A stretch of 64,000 bases of DNA from the NCBI GenBank assembly GCA_019120335.1, contig DWVH01000069.1, positions 50,215 through 114,214 of the forward strand, read 5' to 3'. A program made the position numbers and the translations under genes. The notes below the pieces were generated by a model that was given only the letters and a program-made list of their open reading frames with translations, was not told where the DNA came from and did no database searches. Within the stretch, counting starts at the first letter, position 1; every line of letters starts with the position of its first letter. Positions 16,255 to 24,423 of this stretch are shown here, in pieces. The DNA is from Candidatus Enterococcus stercoripullorum. Its GTDB lineage: Bacteria; Bacillota; Bacilli; Lactobacillales; Enterococcaceae.

Positions 16255-16365
16255 ACACTGTCACTAATAACGCGCGCAATTAGAGTGAACTGTTGGAGAA
16301 TGGTCACTGTGGAACCTTTACTTCCTCTGATAGACTTGTCAAAAAGAAAAACCTGATTTCAGTGT
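16255..16365 (+). promoter_or_regulatory. structured 5' leader of the cystine symporter gene
   Basis: The transcript expected from the promoter begins near 16258. ACACTG at its 5' end can pair with CAGTGT (16360-16365) just before the ribosome-binding site, enclosing a hairpin CACTAAT/ATTAG(A)GTG and a GGAA/TTCC hairpin. AGTGA can alternatively pair with the downstream TCACT. This multibranch layout resembles a riboswitch or other cis-regulatory RNA, but I cannot assign a known class. Confidence 0.4.
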
Positions 16366-16384
16366 ATTTAAAGGAGTGCAGAAA

Positions 16385-17776
16385 TTGACAAATCTAATTA
16401 CTTTAATGATTCTTGCAATTTTTATTATTGGTTTAGTTACGTTTTATCAATTACAAAAAAGACATGTGAAATTTTCAAATCGCGTATTTATCGGATTGTT
16501 TGCCGGAGTTATCTTCGGAGGCATTTTACAAGTGGTGTTAGGTGTTGGACATCAAAGCTTAACTACCAGTTTAGAATGGATTCAAATTGTCGGGTCGGGC
16601 TATGTGCATTTACTACAAATGTTAGTGATGCCGCTAGTATTTGTTTCTATCGTAGGTGCCTTTGTGCGAATGAAAGAAAGTAATAAAATCGGTAAAATCA
16701 GTGCCAATGTATTATTTGTCTTACTTTCAACCACAGCCATTGCGGCAACGATTGGTTCTTTGATGGTCTTAGCTTTCCATTTAGATGGGGCTACTTTTAC
16801 AAAAGGTGCCGCCGAAACAGCTAGAATTGCTCAATTAGCTGAGCGTCAAACCCAAGTGGAAAACCTTTCTATCCCACAACAAATTATTTCGTTTATTCCT
16901 ACAAATGTTTTTGCAGATTTAGCAGGAACACGTCCAACAAGTACCATTGGCGTGGTAATCTTCTCAGCATTTGTCGGTATTAGCTATCTAGGTGTGAAAA
17001 GAAAAGCACCTAAAGAAGCAGAAACTTTTGCAAATTTGATGGAAAGTTTATATAAAATTACGATGCGCATTGTGACTTTAGTTTTGCGTTTAACTCCATA
17101 TGGCGTATTTGCGTTAATGACTAATGTTTTAGCAACCAGTGATTTTGAGGCAATTATTAATCTTGGTAAATTTATCTTAGCTTCATATAGTGCCTTAATT
17201 ATTGTATTAGGGGTTCATTCATTATACTTATTAAGTGTTAGAGTTAATCCGATTACTTATTTCAAAAAAGCCTTACCTGTCTTAAGTTTCGCTTTTACTT
17301 CACGTTCAAGTGCAGGAACTTTACCATTAAATATCGAAACGCAAACCAAGGCTTTAGGTGTAGATGAAACAACAGCTAACTTTGCCGGAAGTTTTGGTTT
17401 ATCGATTGGACAAAATGGTTGTGCAGGTGTTTATCCAGCGATGTTAGCGACAATTGTAGCACCAACAGTCGGCATTAACGTTCATAGTCTAAGTTTTATC
17501 TTGATGTTGATTGTTGTGGTAACGATTAGTTCATTTGGTGTCGCAGGTGTCGGTGGAGGAGCAACATTTGCTTCATTAATTGTTTTAGGTTCACTTAATT
17601 TACCTGTAGCAATTGTAGGCTTAGTTATTTCTGTTGAGCCTTTAATTGATATGGCTCGTACTTTAGTGAATGTGAGTGATAGTATGGTTGCTGGAGTAGT
17701 GACTAGCCATCGTATTCATGAGTTAAATCGTGATGTGTTGAATGATCAAGAAGCATTAATTGCTGCAGAAGAATAA
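16385..17776 (+). CDS. tcyP: L-cystine/dicarboxylate-type symporter (TcyP family)
   Basis: A 463-residue sodium-coupled transporter of the dicarboxylate/amino acid:cation symporter family, closest in layout to the L-cystine carrier TcyP/YdjN. Visible parts are the N-terminal helices, LLQMLVMPLVFVSIVGAF, the re-entrant-loop stretch FTSRSSAGTLPLNIETQ, SIGQNGCAGVYPAMLATIVAP and GVAGVGGGATFASL, with DMARTLVNVSDS near the end. It would import cystine as a sulfur source. The frame opens at GTG 16376, but that codon overlaps the AAGGAG ribosome-binding site; TTG at 16385, 8 bases downstream, is the better start. Regulation by an operator in the promoter and by the structured leader is suggested. Confidence 0.85.
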   Translation: MTNLITLMILAIFIIGLVTFYQLQKRHVKFSNRVFIGLFAGVIFGGILQVVLGVGHQSLTTSLEWIQIVGSGYVHLLQMLVMPLVFVSIVGAFVRMKESNKIGKISANVLFVLLSTTAIAATIGSLMVLAFHLDGATFTKGAAETARIAQLAERQTQVENLSIPQQIISFIPTNVFADLAGTRPTSTIGVVIFSAFVGISYLGVKRKAPKEAETFANLMESLYKITMRIVTLVLRLTPYGVFALMTNVLATSDFEAIINLGKFILASYSALIIVLGVHSLYLLSVRVNPITYFKKALPVLSFAFTSRSSAGTLPLNIETQTKALGVDETTANFAGSFGLSIGQNGCAGVYPAMLATIVAPTVGINVHSLSFILMLIVVVTISSFGVAGVGGGATFASLIVLGSLNLPVAIVGLVISVEPLIDMARTLVNVSDSMVAGVVTSHRIHELNRDVLNDQEALIAAEE

Positions 17777-17782
17777 AAAAGA

Positions 17783-17825
17783 GGCTAGGAAGTATGTTGA
17801 TGCACTTACTTCTTAGCCTTTTGTT
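17783..17825. terminator. bidirectional intrinsic terminator
   Basis: GGCTAGGAAGTA (17783-17794) pairs with TACTTCTTAGCC (17807-17818), with an A-run before and a T-rich run after. It separates the symporter from the converging gene at 17825. Confidence 0.8.
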
Positions 17826-18241
17826 TATTTGTCAATTTCAACTAATGAAAAATGGATTTCATCGATAGCGAAAATGGTTTGCAAGATTTGATTGACAGTA
17901 GAGAATAGTTTTTCATTGGTATCGTATTGATTATCAGCAATCAACATTTGATTTGTTACTTGATTTTTGTAGCGCATTTGTTTTCCTAGTTTTTCAACTT
18001 CAACAAAGGTACCTGCTTTTGTTAGTCCATCTATTTCTTCACCAATCCCAATTTCTTGATAGTCTTGACGCCATTGATTGACTTGGGCGATGGCTTGAAT
18101 CAAACTTTCAATATCTAAAAAGGAAAAACCAACTTCTTTATTTAAATAATCCATACTGTAGGTTTCACAACGTAAAACACCACATGCATTACAGCCACCA
18201 TCAACGTATTGATGATCAAATTTTATTACTGCATTTTCCAT
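17825..18241 (-). CDS. hypothetical protein with CNACGVLRC motif, 138 aa
   Basis: I do not recognise this protein. It is 138 residues, soluble and acidic. Near the N-terminus is VDGGCNACGVLRCETYSMDYL, three closely spaced cysteines that could bind a metal or iron-sulfur cluster or act in redox chemistry. The rest is alpha/beta without a known motif. GGAGGTG lies just upstream of its ATG on the minus strand, so it is a genuine gene. It converges with the cystine symporter gene, and a sulfur- or redox-related role is only a guess from the cysteines and that neighbour. Confidence 0.7.
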   Translation of the reverse strand: MENAVIKFDHQYVDGGCNACGVLRCETYSMDYLNKEVGFSFLDIESLIQAIAQVNQWRQDYQEIGIGEEIDGLTKAGTFVEVEKLGKQMRYKNQVTNQMLIADNQYDTNEKLFSTVNQILQTIFAIDEIHFSLVEIDK

Positions 18242-18386
18242 GGAACACCTCCAAACTAATTATAGCAAAAACATTCACAAACGAAAAGTGTCATTATGTA
18301 TTTCTTTTTATTTGTCTCAATGCATTGTTTTTTGTAATGGGAATTGCTAGAATGATTAACAAATAAGGAAAGATGTGAGGTTATCA

Positions 18387-18767
18387 ATGAATTTAAGTCA
18401 AATCCATCATGTAGCAATTATTACAGCAAAATATGAAGCAAGTAAAACTTTTTATGTTGATAAATTAGGATTTCAAGTCATTCGTGAAAATTATCGGGCG
18501 CATCGTGATGATTACAAATTAGATTTACAATTAGGTGATTGTGAATTAGAAATTTTTGGTATTAAAAATGCACCTAAAAGACCAAGTTATCCTGAAGCGT
18601 GTGGGTTACGTCATTTAGCTTTCAAAGTAGAAAATATTGAGGAAGTTGTGGCAGCGTTAAGTGGAAAAGGGATTGAATGTGAGCCTATACGAATAGATGA
18701 CTATACGGGTGAGAAGATGACGTTTTTCTTTGATCCAGACGGGCTACCACTTGAACTTCATGAATAA
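18387..18767 (+). CDS. VOC/glyoxalase-fold protein (GloA2-like)
   Basis: A 126-residue vicinal oxygen chelate protein similar to lactoylglutathione lyase-type enzymes of Firmicutes. The metal ligands expected in the fold are visible: His in IHHVAI, Glu in CELEIFG, His in LRHLAFKV, and the C-terminal Glu in LPLELHE. PDGLPLELHE is the usual ending. Members detoxify methylglyoxal or act as dioxygenases; the true substrate is unknown. The frame is open from GTG 18375, but the ATG at 18387 with GAGG just before it is the better start. Confidence 0.83.
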   Translation: MNLSQIHHVAIITAKYEASKTFYVDKLGFQVIRENYRAHRDDYKLDLQLGDCELEIFGIKNAPKRPSYPEACGLRHLAFKVENIEEVVAALSGKGIECEPIRIDDYTGEKMTFFFDPDGLPLELHE

Positions 18768-18787
18768 GATAAGACATGAAAAAATGA

Positions 18788-18816
18788 TTGACGCGCTCAA
18801 ATTTGTCAGCTATACT
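18788..18816 (+). promoter_or_regulatory. promoter of the fluoride riboswitch/CLC-F unit
   Basis: TTGACG (18788-18793), exactly 17 bp spacer and TATACT (18811-18816), so transcription would start at the riboswitch 5' edge. Confidence 0.8.
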
Positions 18817-18822
18817 TCCGAA

Positions 18823-18886
18823 TATAGGGAATGAGGTTCTCCCTTGGTTTTACCTAAACTGCTATTACAGCTGATGACTTCTATGA
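18823..18886 (+). ncRNA. fluoride riboswitch (crcB motif)
   Basis: The sequence carries the conserved crcB pattern: GGGAATGAGG-TTCTCCC for the first hairpin, then AAACTGCT, a short loop, and AGCTGATGACTTCTA. It matches the known fluoride riboswitch order GGNNAUGRGG...CCC...AAACUGC...GCUGAUGRCNUCUA. An extra small GGT/ACC hairpin lies between the two parts. The 3' GCTGATGACTTCTATGAT is also the 5' arm of the following terminator, so aptamer folding and termination compete. Fluoride binding should permit transcription of the CLC-F exporter. Confidence 0.93.
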
Positions 18887-18917
18887 TTTTTTTTATCATG
18901 GAGTCATCAGCTTTTTT
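18869..18917 (+). terminator. riboswitch-controlled intrinsic terminator
   Basis: AGCTGATGACTTCTATGAT (18869-18887) pairs with 18895-18912 and is followed by six Ts. It overlaps the 3' half of the fluoride aptamer. Confidence 0.9.
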
Positions 18918-18934
18918 GTGAAAGGAAGATGAAA

Positions 18935-20152
18935 GTGAAAAAAATATGGTTACAACTAAGAAGTTATTATGGTGAGTATCTATTGTTGATTGCGTTGGCT
19001 GTTATTATTGGTTTAATTGTCGGTGTGATTGATGCCTATTTTGGTATGGGATTATTGGCAATTACGGATATTAGAGATGATCATCCGTATTATTTTATTC
19101 CATTTTTAGCCATTATTGGGGTGTTCATCGTCTATATGTATCAAAAATATGGAAAGAATAGTCAGCAAGGTATGGGTTTAATATTCGATGTTGGTCAAAA
19201 AAATGCTTCGGATATTCCATTACGTTTGGTACCATTTATTATTGGTGGGACTTGGTTGACGCATTTATTTGGTGGGAGTGCTGGTCGTGAAGGTGTGGCT
19301 GTGCAAATTGGGGCTACAGTTTCACATACAGTAGGTCAAAAATTAAACCTGAAAAAACATCAAACAACTTTAATCGTTATTGGGATGGCAGCGGGGTTTG
19401 CTGGATTATTTCAAACACCAATTGCAGCGACATTTTTTGCGTTAGAAGTGATGTTTGTGGGACAACTAGTCTATCCAGCGTTGATACCAGCGTTGATTGC
19501 AGCTTTAATTGCAAGTGGGACTTCACATTTCTTAGGCCTAGAAAAATTTCAAGTGTTTGTTTCCGATGCATTTGCTTTTCATTTTGTGAATTTTGCCAAA
19601 CTGATGATTATCGGAGTGATCTTTGGGTTGACAGGCAGCTTATTTGCTAAAGGATTAGCCTATCTTAAAACATTTATGGCCAAGAAAATTGTGAACCCTT
19701 ATTGGCGTATTTTTATTGTCGGCCTTGCTTTGAGTATACTTTTATTACTTTGTCATGGTGGAAGATATGCCGGTTTAGGAACAAATTTAATTACCGCTAG
19801 CTTTTCGGGGCAAACCATTTATTCATATGATTTTATCGCAAAATTATTATTTACGATTGTCACTTTATCAGTTGGATTCCAAGGCGGCGAAGTGACACCA
19901 CTATTTTCAATCGGAGCATCCTTGGGTATTGTATTAGCTGGTCTTTTTCATATGCCTATCATTTTAGTGGCTGCTTTAGGATATGCGGCAGTTTTTGGAA
20001 GCGCGACAAATACGTTATTAGCACCAATCTTAATTGGATGTGAAGTGTTTGGTTTTAACTATTTTCCTTATTTCTTTATCGTGTGTGCCTTTGCTTACTT
20101 TTTCAATTTTGATCAATCCATTTACAGTAAACAATTGAAGAAGCCATTGTAA
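18935..20152 (+). CDS. CLC-F type fluoride/proton antiporter
   Basis: A roughly 405-residue CLC-family membrane protein of the CLC-F branch, which exports fluoride in exchange for protons. The diagnostic GGSAGREGVAVQIG replaces the GKEGP of chloride CLCs, and FQGGEVTPLFSIGASLG is the second conserved loop; about ten hydrophobic helices are present. The fluoride riboswitch directly upstream is strong independent evidence for the substrate. GGAAG at 18924-18928 touches the ATG at 18929, so GTG at 18935, with 6-base spacing, is favoured; the longer reading adds only MK. It is a single-gene unit ending in a terminator. Confidence 0.93.
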   Translation: MKKIWLQLRSYYGEYLLLIALAVIIGLIVGVIDAYFGMGLLAITDIRDDHPYYFIPFLAIIGVFIVYMYQKYGKNSQQGMGLIFDVGQKNASDIPLRLVPFIIGGTWLTHLFGGSAGREGVAVQIGATVSHTVGQKLNLKKHQTTLIVIGMAAGFAGLFQTPIAATFFALEVMFVGQLVYPALIPALIAALIASGTSHFLGLEKFQVFVSDAFAFHFVNFAKLMIIGVIFGLTGSLFAKGLAYLKTFMAKKIVNPYWRIFIVGLALSILLLLCHGGRYAGLGTNLITASFSGQTIYSYDFIAKLLFTIVTLSVGFQGGEVTPLFSIGASLGIVLAGLFHMPIILVAALGYAAVFGSATNTLLAPILIGCEVFGFNYFPYFFIVCAFAYFFNFDQSIYSKQLKKPL

Positions 20153-20180
20153 AACGATTTCTTTTTTGTAATAATTATTA

Positions 20181-20230
20181 ATGAAGTGAAATATTTACTC
20201 ATTTTAGGGTAAATATCACTTCATTTTTTT
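20181..20230 (+). terminator. intrinsic terminator of the CLC-F gene
   Basis: Arms 20181-20198 and 20209-20224 pair (ATGAAGTG with CACTTCAT, extended by AT pairs), followed by a T-run. Confidence 0.8.
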
Positions 20231-20286
20231 ATTTTTTTATGCAAAATCATAGGGTTTAACTTTTTTTTTTGCGGAGGTGACAATAA

Positions 20287-20384
20287 ATGAAAATGTTGAT
20301 TTCATAATGTTTATGCCTACTTTTATTAAAAAATCGACAATATCTTGCTTACGTTTAATTAACTTGCAATTTTTCGTTACGTAA
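20287..20384 (+). other. two tandem tiny ORFs with a strong ribosome-binding site
   Basis: GGAGGTGA (20273-20280) is followed by ATG 20287 encoding MKMLIS, whose stop TAA overlaps (TAATG) the ATG at 20307 of a 25-codon ORF MFMPTFIKKSTISCLRLINL... ending at 20384. The next real gene starts at 20470. The very good ribosome-binding site with almost nothing behind it suggests a leader peptide or a decayed gene start. Apart from this, the 20231-20469 gap shows only AT-rich DNA. Confidence 0.35.
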
Positions 20385-20469
20385 TTGAAACCTTTAAATG
20401 CAATTTTTCAGATATGATATTCAACGTTGGTTTACAACAAACAACATTGAAGAGGAGAATATACATACA

Positions 20470-21135
20470 ATGAAGACAATTAAAGCATTAGTCATTGGTT
20501 TGATGGTAATTGTGTCATTTGCTGTTAGAGATATGAATGCACATGCAGAAGAAATGAAACATGTTGTGACTTCAAGCGATACACTTTCAAAAATTTCAGA
20601 AAAATATTTTGGATCAATAGATTTTGTCGATAAAATTGCAAAAGATAATCAAATAGATAATCCAAACTTGATTTTTGATGGTCAAGTTTTAAAGATTGAA
20701 ACACAAGAATATGAAGGTGGTATCAAGTTAATTCGTCACAATAAAGTGATAATTGATCAAACACCAAAAGAGACAAAAATTGAAGAAACCGTACAAGAAA
20801 AGCAAGTAGCGGATTCGCAAAACACGTCAGATCAAGTAACTGGTAAAGTTATGTATATGGAATCAACGGCTTATAGTTCAGATCCAAGAGACAGTTTAGG
20901 TGGAGGAACAGTAACAGCAACTGGTCAAAATTTATTAACGAATCCAATGGCTGTAGCAGTTGATCCAAATGTGATTCCATTAGGTACGCGCTTATATGTT
21001 GAAGGTTATGGTGAGGCCATTGCTTCGGATACTGGTGGTGCGATTAAAGGTAATATTATTGATGTTCATTTTTCTACATACGAACAATGTATTCAGTGGG
21101 GTAGAAGAACAGTCAAAGTAACAATTTTAAATTAA
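20470..21135 (+). CDS. secreted LysM and 3D-domain cell-wall protein
   Basis: A 221-residue exported protein. A signal peptide (MKTIKALVIGLMVIVSFAV..., cleavage probably after NAHA, about residue 27) is followed by one LysM peptidoglycan-binding domain (about residues 30-77, HVVTSSDTLSKISEKYFG) and a linker. The C-terminal 3D domain (about 130-221) has ESTAYSS, AVDPNVIPLGTRLYVEGYG, ASDTGGAIKGNIIDVHF and its conserved aspartates, as in YocH/MltA-type wall hydrolases. It probably cleaves or remodels peptidoglycan outside the cell. The frame is open from 20398, but the signal peptide begins at ATG 20470, with GAGGAG about 12 bases upstream. A terminator follows. Confidence 0.88.
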   Translation: MKTIKALVIGLMVIVSFAVRDMNAHAEEMKHVVTSSDTLSKISEKYFGSIDFVDKIAKDNQIDNPNLIFDGQVLKIETQEYEGGIKLIRHNKVIIDQTPKETKIEETVQEKQVADSQNTSDQVTGKVMYMESTAYSSDPRDSLGGGTVTATGQNLLTNPMAVAVDPNVIPLGTRLYVEGYGEAIASDTGGAIKGNIIDVHFSTYEQCIQWGRRTVKVTILN

Positions 21136-21145
21136 TTTATCCTTG

Positions 21146-21176
21146 TCCCTTTTGTTTTACAGAAGGGATTTTTTTC
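21146..21176 (+). terminator. intrinsic terminator of the 3D-domain gene
   Basis: TCCCTTTTG (21146-21154) pairs with CAGAAGGGA (21160-21168), followed by seven Ts. Confidence 0.8.
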
Positions 21177-21300
21177 TTATTGAGGGGATTGTTCGGAAAT
21201 AGACGATAATCCATCTAAAAAAAAAGCTGTTTTTATGAAAGATTTATTTTTAAAGCGAAATTTTTGTGTTATACTGTACAAAAAAAGAGGAGGAATTGTT

Positions 21301-21567
21301 ATGAGAGCAATTTTAACGGTTATTGGTAAGGATAAAGTAGGTATTATTGCTAAAGTTAGTCAAACCTTAGCAGATTTGGACCTAAATATTATTGATGTCA
21401 CACAAACAATATTAAATGAATATTTTACGATGATGATGGTGTTAGAATCAAAAGGAAATGCTGACTTTAAGGTTATTCGTGAAAAACTAGACCAAACAGC
21501 TGAACAATTGGGTGTAGATATCCGTATTCAAAATGCTGAAATTTTCGATGCCATGCATAAGCTGTAG
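21301..21567 (+). CDS. ACT domain-containing protein (UPF0237)
   Basis: An 88-residue protein that is a single ACT domain: [41 protein letters not shown] domains bind amino acids or other small ligands and regulate partner proteins. The start is ATG 21301 with AGAGGAGG upstream; the frame is open from 21235 without a ribosome-binding site. Its stop is 10 bases before the DUF711 gene. This two-gene pair is conserved in Firmicutes, so the ACT protein may regulate that partner; the ligand is unknown. Confidence 0.87.
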   Translation: MRAILTVIGKDKVGIIAKVSQTLADLDLNIIDVTQTILNEYFTMMMVLESKGNADFKVIREKLDQTAEQLGVDIRIQNAEIFDAMHKL

Positions 21568-21577
21568 TGGAGGGAAT

Positions 21578-22930
21578 ATGATGGAAGTAAATCAAATTTT
21601 AGAAACAATACGAATGGTCGAAGAGGAAAATTTAGATATTCGTACGATTACCCTGGGTATTTCTTTGTTAGACTGTATGGATGAAGATATTGATCGAAGT
21701 TGTGAAAAAATTTATCAGAAAGTTACAACAAAGGCAGCTAATTTAGTTGCAGTTGGTGAAGCGATTGAATTAGAATATGGCATACCGATTATTAACAAAC
21801 GTATTTCTGTTACACCAATCGGAATTGTTGCTGCGGCTTCTAAGGCTGATGCAAAAGATTGTGTGAAGTTTGCTAAAGTTTTAGATAAAGCTGCAAAAAA
21901 AGTGGGGGTTAATTTTATTGGTGGGTATTCCGCTTTAGTCGAAAAAGGGTTTACGGCTGGTGATTTGGCCTTAATTGAATCCATTCCAGAAGCACTAGCG
22001 CAAACTGATTTTGTTTGTTCAAGTGTCAATATCGGTTCGACAAAAGCGGGTATTAATATGGATGCAGTTAAATTGATGGGTGAGGTCATCAAAGAAACTG
22101 CGGTAAAATCTGATATGGGTTGTGCCAAATTGGTCGTATTTGCCAATGCAGTAGAAGATAATCCTTTTATGGCTGGAGCGTTTCATGGTGTAGGTGAGGC
22201 TGACTGTGTCATTAATGTGGGTGTCAGTGGGCCGGGTGTTGTAAAAAGAGCGCTTGAAAAAGTAAAAGGTGAGACTTTTGATATTGTTGCGGAAACAGTC
22301 AAAAAAACGGCATTTAAAATTACACGTATGGGGCAAATGGTTGGGAAAATTGCCTCAGAACGTTTGAATGTCCCTTTTGGTATTGTGGATTTGTCCTTAG
22401 CACCGACACCCGCTGTTGGTGATAGTGTAGCTCAAATTTTAGAAGAAATGGGTCTTGAATCAGTCGGGACTCACGGGACTACTGCAGCGCTTGCCTTACT
22501 GAATGATGCGGTCAAAAAAGGTGGCGTCATGGCTTGTAATCATGTTGGTGGGTTATCAGGTGCTTTTATTCCCGTTTCCGAAGATGCCGGAATGATTCAA
22601 GCAGCGGAACAAGGTTATTTAAATATTGAAAAATTAGAAGCGATGACTGCAATTTGTTCAGTAGGCTTAGATATGATTGCCATTCCAGGAGATACACCAG
22701 CGAGTACGATTGCGGCAATGATTGCAGATGAGGCAGCTATCGGTGTGGTTAATCACAAAACGACTGCTGTAAGAGTTATTCCAGCCAATCAGTTAAAAGT
22801 TGGTGATACCATTGAATTCGGTGGATTACTGGGAAGTGCTCCAGTTATGAAGGTTAACTCAGCTAGTTCGGATACATTTATTCAACGTGGCGGTCGAATT
22901 CCAGCACCAATTCATTCATTCAAAAATTAA
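21578..22930 (+). CDS. DUF711/UPF0210 family protein
   Basis: A 450-residue protein of the UPF0210 (DUF711) family, always about this length, with unknown biochemical role. Family stretches include [60 protein letters not shown] and [16 protein letters not shown]. It is rich in glycine-loop motifs, suggesting nucleotide or sugar-phosphate binding. GGAGGG precedes ATG 21578; a second ATG follows at once. Reading from 21533 would overlap the ACT gene and lacks support. It is the second gene of an ACT-DUF711 operon ending at a strong terminator. Confidence 0.87.
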   Translation: MMEVNQILETIRMVEEENLDIRTITLGISLLDCMDEDIDRSCEKIYQKVTTKAANLVAVGEAIELEYGIPIINKRISVTPIGIVAAASKADAKDCVKFAKVLDKAAKKVGVNFIGGYSALVEKGFTAGDLALIESIPEALAQTDFVCSSVNIGSTKAGINMDAVKLMGEVIKETAVKSDMGCAKLVVFANAVEDNPFMAGAFHGVGEADCVINVGVSGPGVVKRALEKVKGETFDIVAETVKKTAFKITRMGQMVGKIASERLNVPFGIVDLSLAPTPAVGDSVAQILEEMGLESVGTHGTTAALALLNDAVKKGGVMACNHVGGLSGAFIPVSEDAGMIQAAEQGYLNIEKLEAMTAICSVGLDMIAIPGDTPASTIAAMIADEAAIGVVNHKTTAVRVIPANQLKVGDTIEFGGLLGSAPVMKVNSASSDTFIQRGGRIPAPIHSFKN

Positions 22931-22934
22931 CAGT

Positions 22935-22978
22935 ATCGTCTTTTTATGGAAACTTTCTGTAAAAAGACGATTTTTTTC
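22935..22978 (+). terminator. intrinsic terminator of the ACT-DUF711 operon
   Basis: ATCGTCTTTTTA pairs perfectly with TAAAAAGACGAT, followed by a T-run. Confidence 0.88.
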
Positions 22979-23040
22979 TTGAAAAATCATGCTGTTTAAG
23001 ATAAGGTAAAAAGGAATTATCTTTGAAAGTAGGAACCAAA

Positions 23041-23658
23041 ATGTATCAAAACTTTATTTGGGATTTTGATGGCACCTTATTTAATACCTATCCGAAAATG
23101 TTGAAAGCTTATGTAAAAACGATGCAACATTATCAAATTTCGATTACGCCATCAGCTATTTACAGAACGCTTAAAACCCAATCATCCAAAGACTTAGCAA
23201 ACCAATATCAGTTGGATTTTCAAGAATTTGATCAAATATATAAGCAGTTTGAAAAAAGTGATACGAGTAATGTTTTTGCCTATGATGATGCAAAATACAT
23301 ATTAGAAAAAGTGATTGAAAAAGGTGGTAAGAATTATTTACTGACCCACCGCGAAAATGCTTCTGCCAAGGAATTATTACAAGATTCACAATTAGATGGA
23401 CTGTTCGTTGAGATCGTTGGTCCAGAAAATAAATTTCCCCGCAAACCTGATCCAACTTCACTCTTGTATTTAGTTGAAAAATATCAGATGGATAAAGCGC
23501 GGACAGTCATGATTGGTGATCGACCAATGGACATCGATGCGGGAATTAATGCTGGGGTACAAAGTATTTTTTATAATGATGAGCGACTTTTTAAAATCAA
23601 ACATGCTCATCATGAAGTTCACTCATTAGCAGAAATAGAAAAATTTTTAGGCGAATAG
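23041..23658 (+). CDS. HAD-superfamily phosphatase (Gph/PgmB-like)
   Basis: A 205-residue haloacid dehalogenase-type hydrolase. Motif I FIWDFDGTLFNTY has the nucleophile and general-acid aspartates, followed by a helical cap (about residues 15-85). Motif II is NYLLTHR, motif III is the lysine in RKPDP, and motif IV is MIGDRPMDIDAG. All catalytic positions are present, consistent with a phosphoglycolate-type or sugar-phosphate phosphatase; the substrate is unknown. The start ATG 23041 has GTAGGA 7 bases upstream and begins right before motif I; TTG 23023 would only add six residues. Confidence 0.85.
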   Translation: MYQNFIWDFDGTLFNTYPKMLKAYVKTMQHYQISITPSAIYRTLKTQSSKDLANQYQLDFQEFDQIYKQFEKSDTSNVFAYDDAKYILEKVIEKGGKNYLLTHRENASAKELLQDSQLDGLFVEIVGPENKFPRKPDPTSLLYLVEKYQMDKARTVMIGDRPMDIDAGINAGVQSIFYNDERLFKIKHAHHEVHSLAEIEKFLGE

Positions 23659-23680
23659 TTTATTTATTCGTCTTTTTTTT
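23652..23680 (+). terminator. probable intrinsic terminator after the HAD gene
   Basis: A short stem CGAATA/TATTCG overlaps the stop codon and is followed by eight Ts. Confidence 0.5.
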
Positions 23681-23730
23681 GACGCTTTTTTTCATTTTTC
23701 TCGTATTTATATATTAGAGAGGTGAAAAAA

Positions 23731-24396
23731 ATGCAAAATTGGTGGCGTAAAATAAAAATTTGGCAGCTTATTGTCGGTACATGTGGCGTGTTTTTGTTAG
23801 GTATAGCAGTATTTTTGCTTGTTACTCAACAAGAAAAGGAAGACAAAGAATTACTAATTGAGACTTCATCGACTACTGAAGTAACGGTAGATACAAAAAA
23901 GGAGCAAGAACAAGCGAATAATAAATCCAAATCTTCAAAAATTTATGTAGATATTTCAGGTGCGGTTAAACATCCAGGCGTCTATCAGTTAACTCAAGGG
24001 GCTCGGCTTTTCGATTTGTTAAAGCAGGCGGGAGGGTTAACTGAAGATGCAGCGATTCAAACGGTAAACCAGGCGATGATTATACAAGATCAGCAAAAAA
24101 TAATTATCTTAACGCAAGCACAAGCAGAGAGTCTAGACACAGAAAGCATTAATAATAATGGTAATTTGGAGGAAAAATCTGATGGAAAATCGCCAAAAGA
24201 AGCCGGAAAAATCAATATTAATCAAGCAGATTTGACGCAACTCCAACAGCTAAGTGGCATAGGTGAAAAAAAAGCTCAATCAATAATCGACTATCGCAAT
24301 GAAAATGGTTCATTCAAGACAATTGAAGACTTAGCTAAAGTAACAGGAATTGGTGAAAAGACGGTTGAAAAATTACGTGACTCGATTACAATATAA
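23731..24396 (+). CDS. comEA: competence protein ComEA, DNA receptor
   Basis: A 221-residue membrane-anchored DNA-binding protein of the natural transformation machinery. One N-terminal membrane helix (about residues 12-32) is followed by a polar linker, an SLBB domain (IYVDISGAVKHPGVYQLTQG, about 70-130) and a C-terminal double helix-hairpin-helix (KININQADLTQLQQLSGIGEKKAQSIIDYR... and TGIGEKTVEKLRD). The C-terminal part binds incoming double-stranded DNA. GAGAGGTG precedes ATG 23731; GTG 23722 is part of the ribosome-binding site. It starts the comEA-comEB-comEC run, all three intact here. Confidence 0.93.
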   Translation: MQNWWRKIKIWQLIVGTCGVFLLGIAVFLLVTQQEKEDKELLIETSSTTEVTVDTKKEQEQANNKSKSSKIYVDISGAVKHPGVYQLTQGARLFDLLKQAGGLTEDAAIQTVNQAMIIQDQQKIIILTQAQAESLDTESINNNGNLEEKSDGKSPKEAGKININQADLTQLQQLSGIGEKKAQSIIDYRNENGSFKTIEDLAKVTGIGEKTVEKLRDSITI

Positions 24397-24423
24397 CTAA
24401 AAACAAGTTTTGGAGGTGCCTAT

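Noticed and set aside
16258..16384. T-box or S-box riboswitch before the cystine symporter
   Set aside because: GTGGAACC resembles the T-box sequence only partly; no specifier loop, full antiterminator or terminator is seen, and S-box core motifs are absent.
18184..18366. 60-codon plus-strand ORF
   Set aside because: It overlaps the 5' end and promoter of the minus-strand gene at 17825 and has no initiation signal.
21715..22336. Two long minus-strand ORFs (143 and 105 codons)
   Set aside because: Both are shadows of the DUF711 coding frame without ribosome-binding sites.
23652..23680. Strong terminator after the HAD gene
   Set aside because: Kept only as probable: the stem is just six AT-rich pairs overlapping the stop codon.
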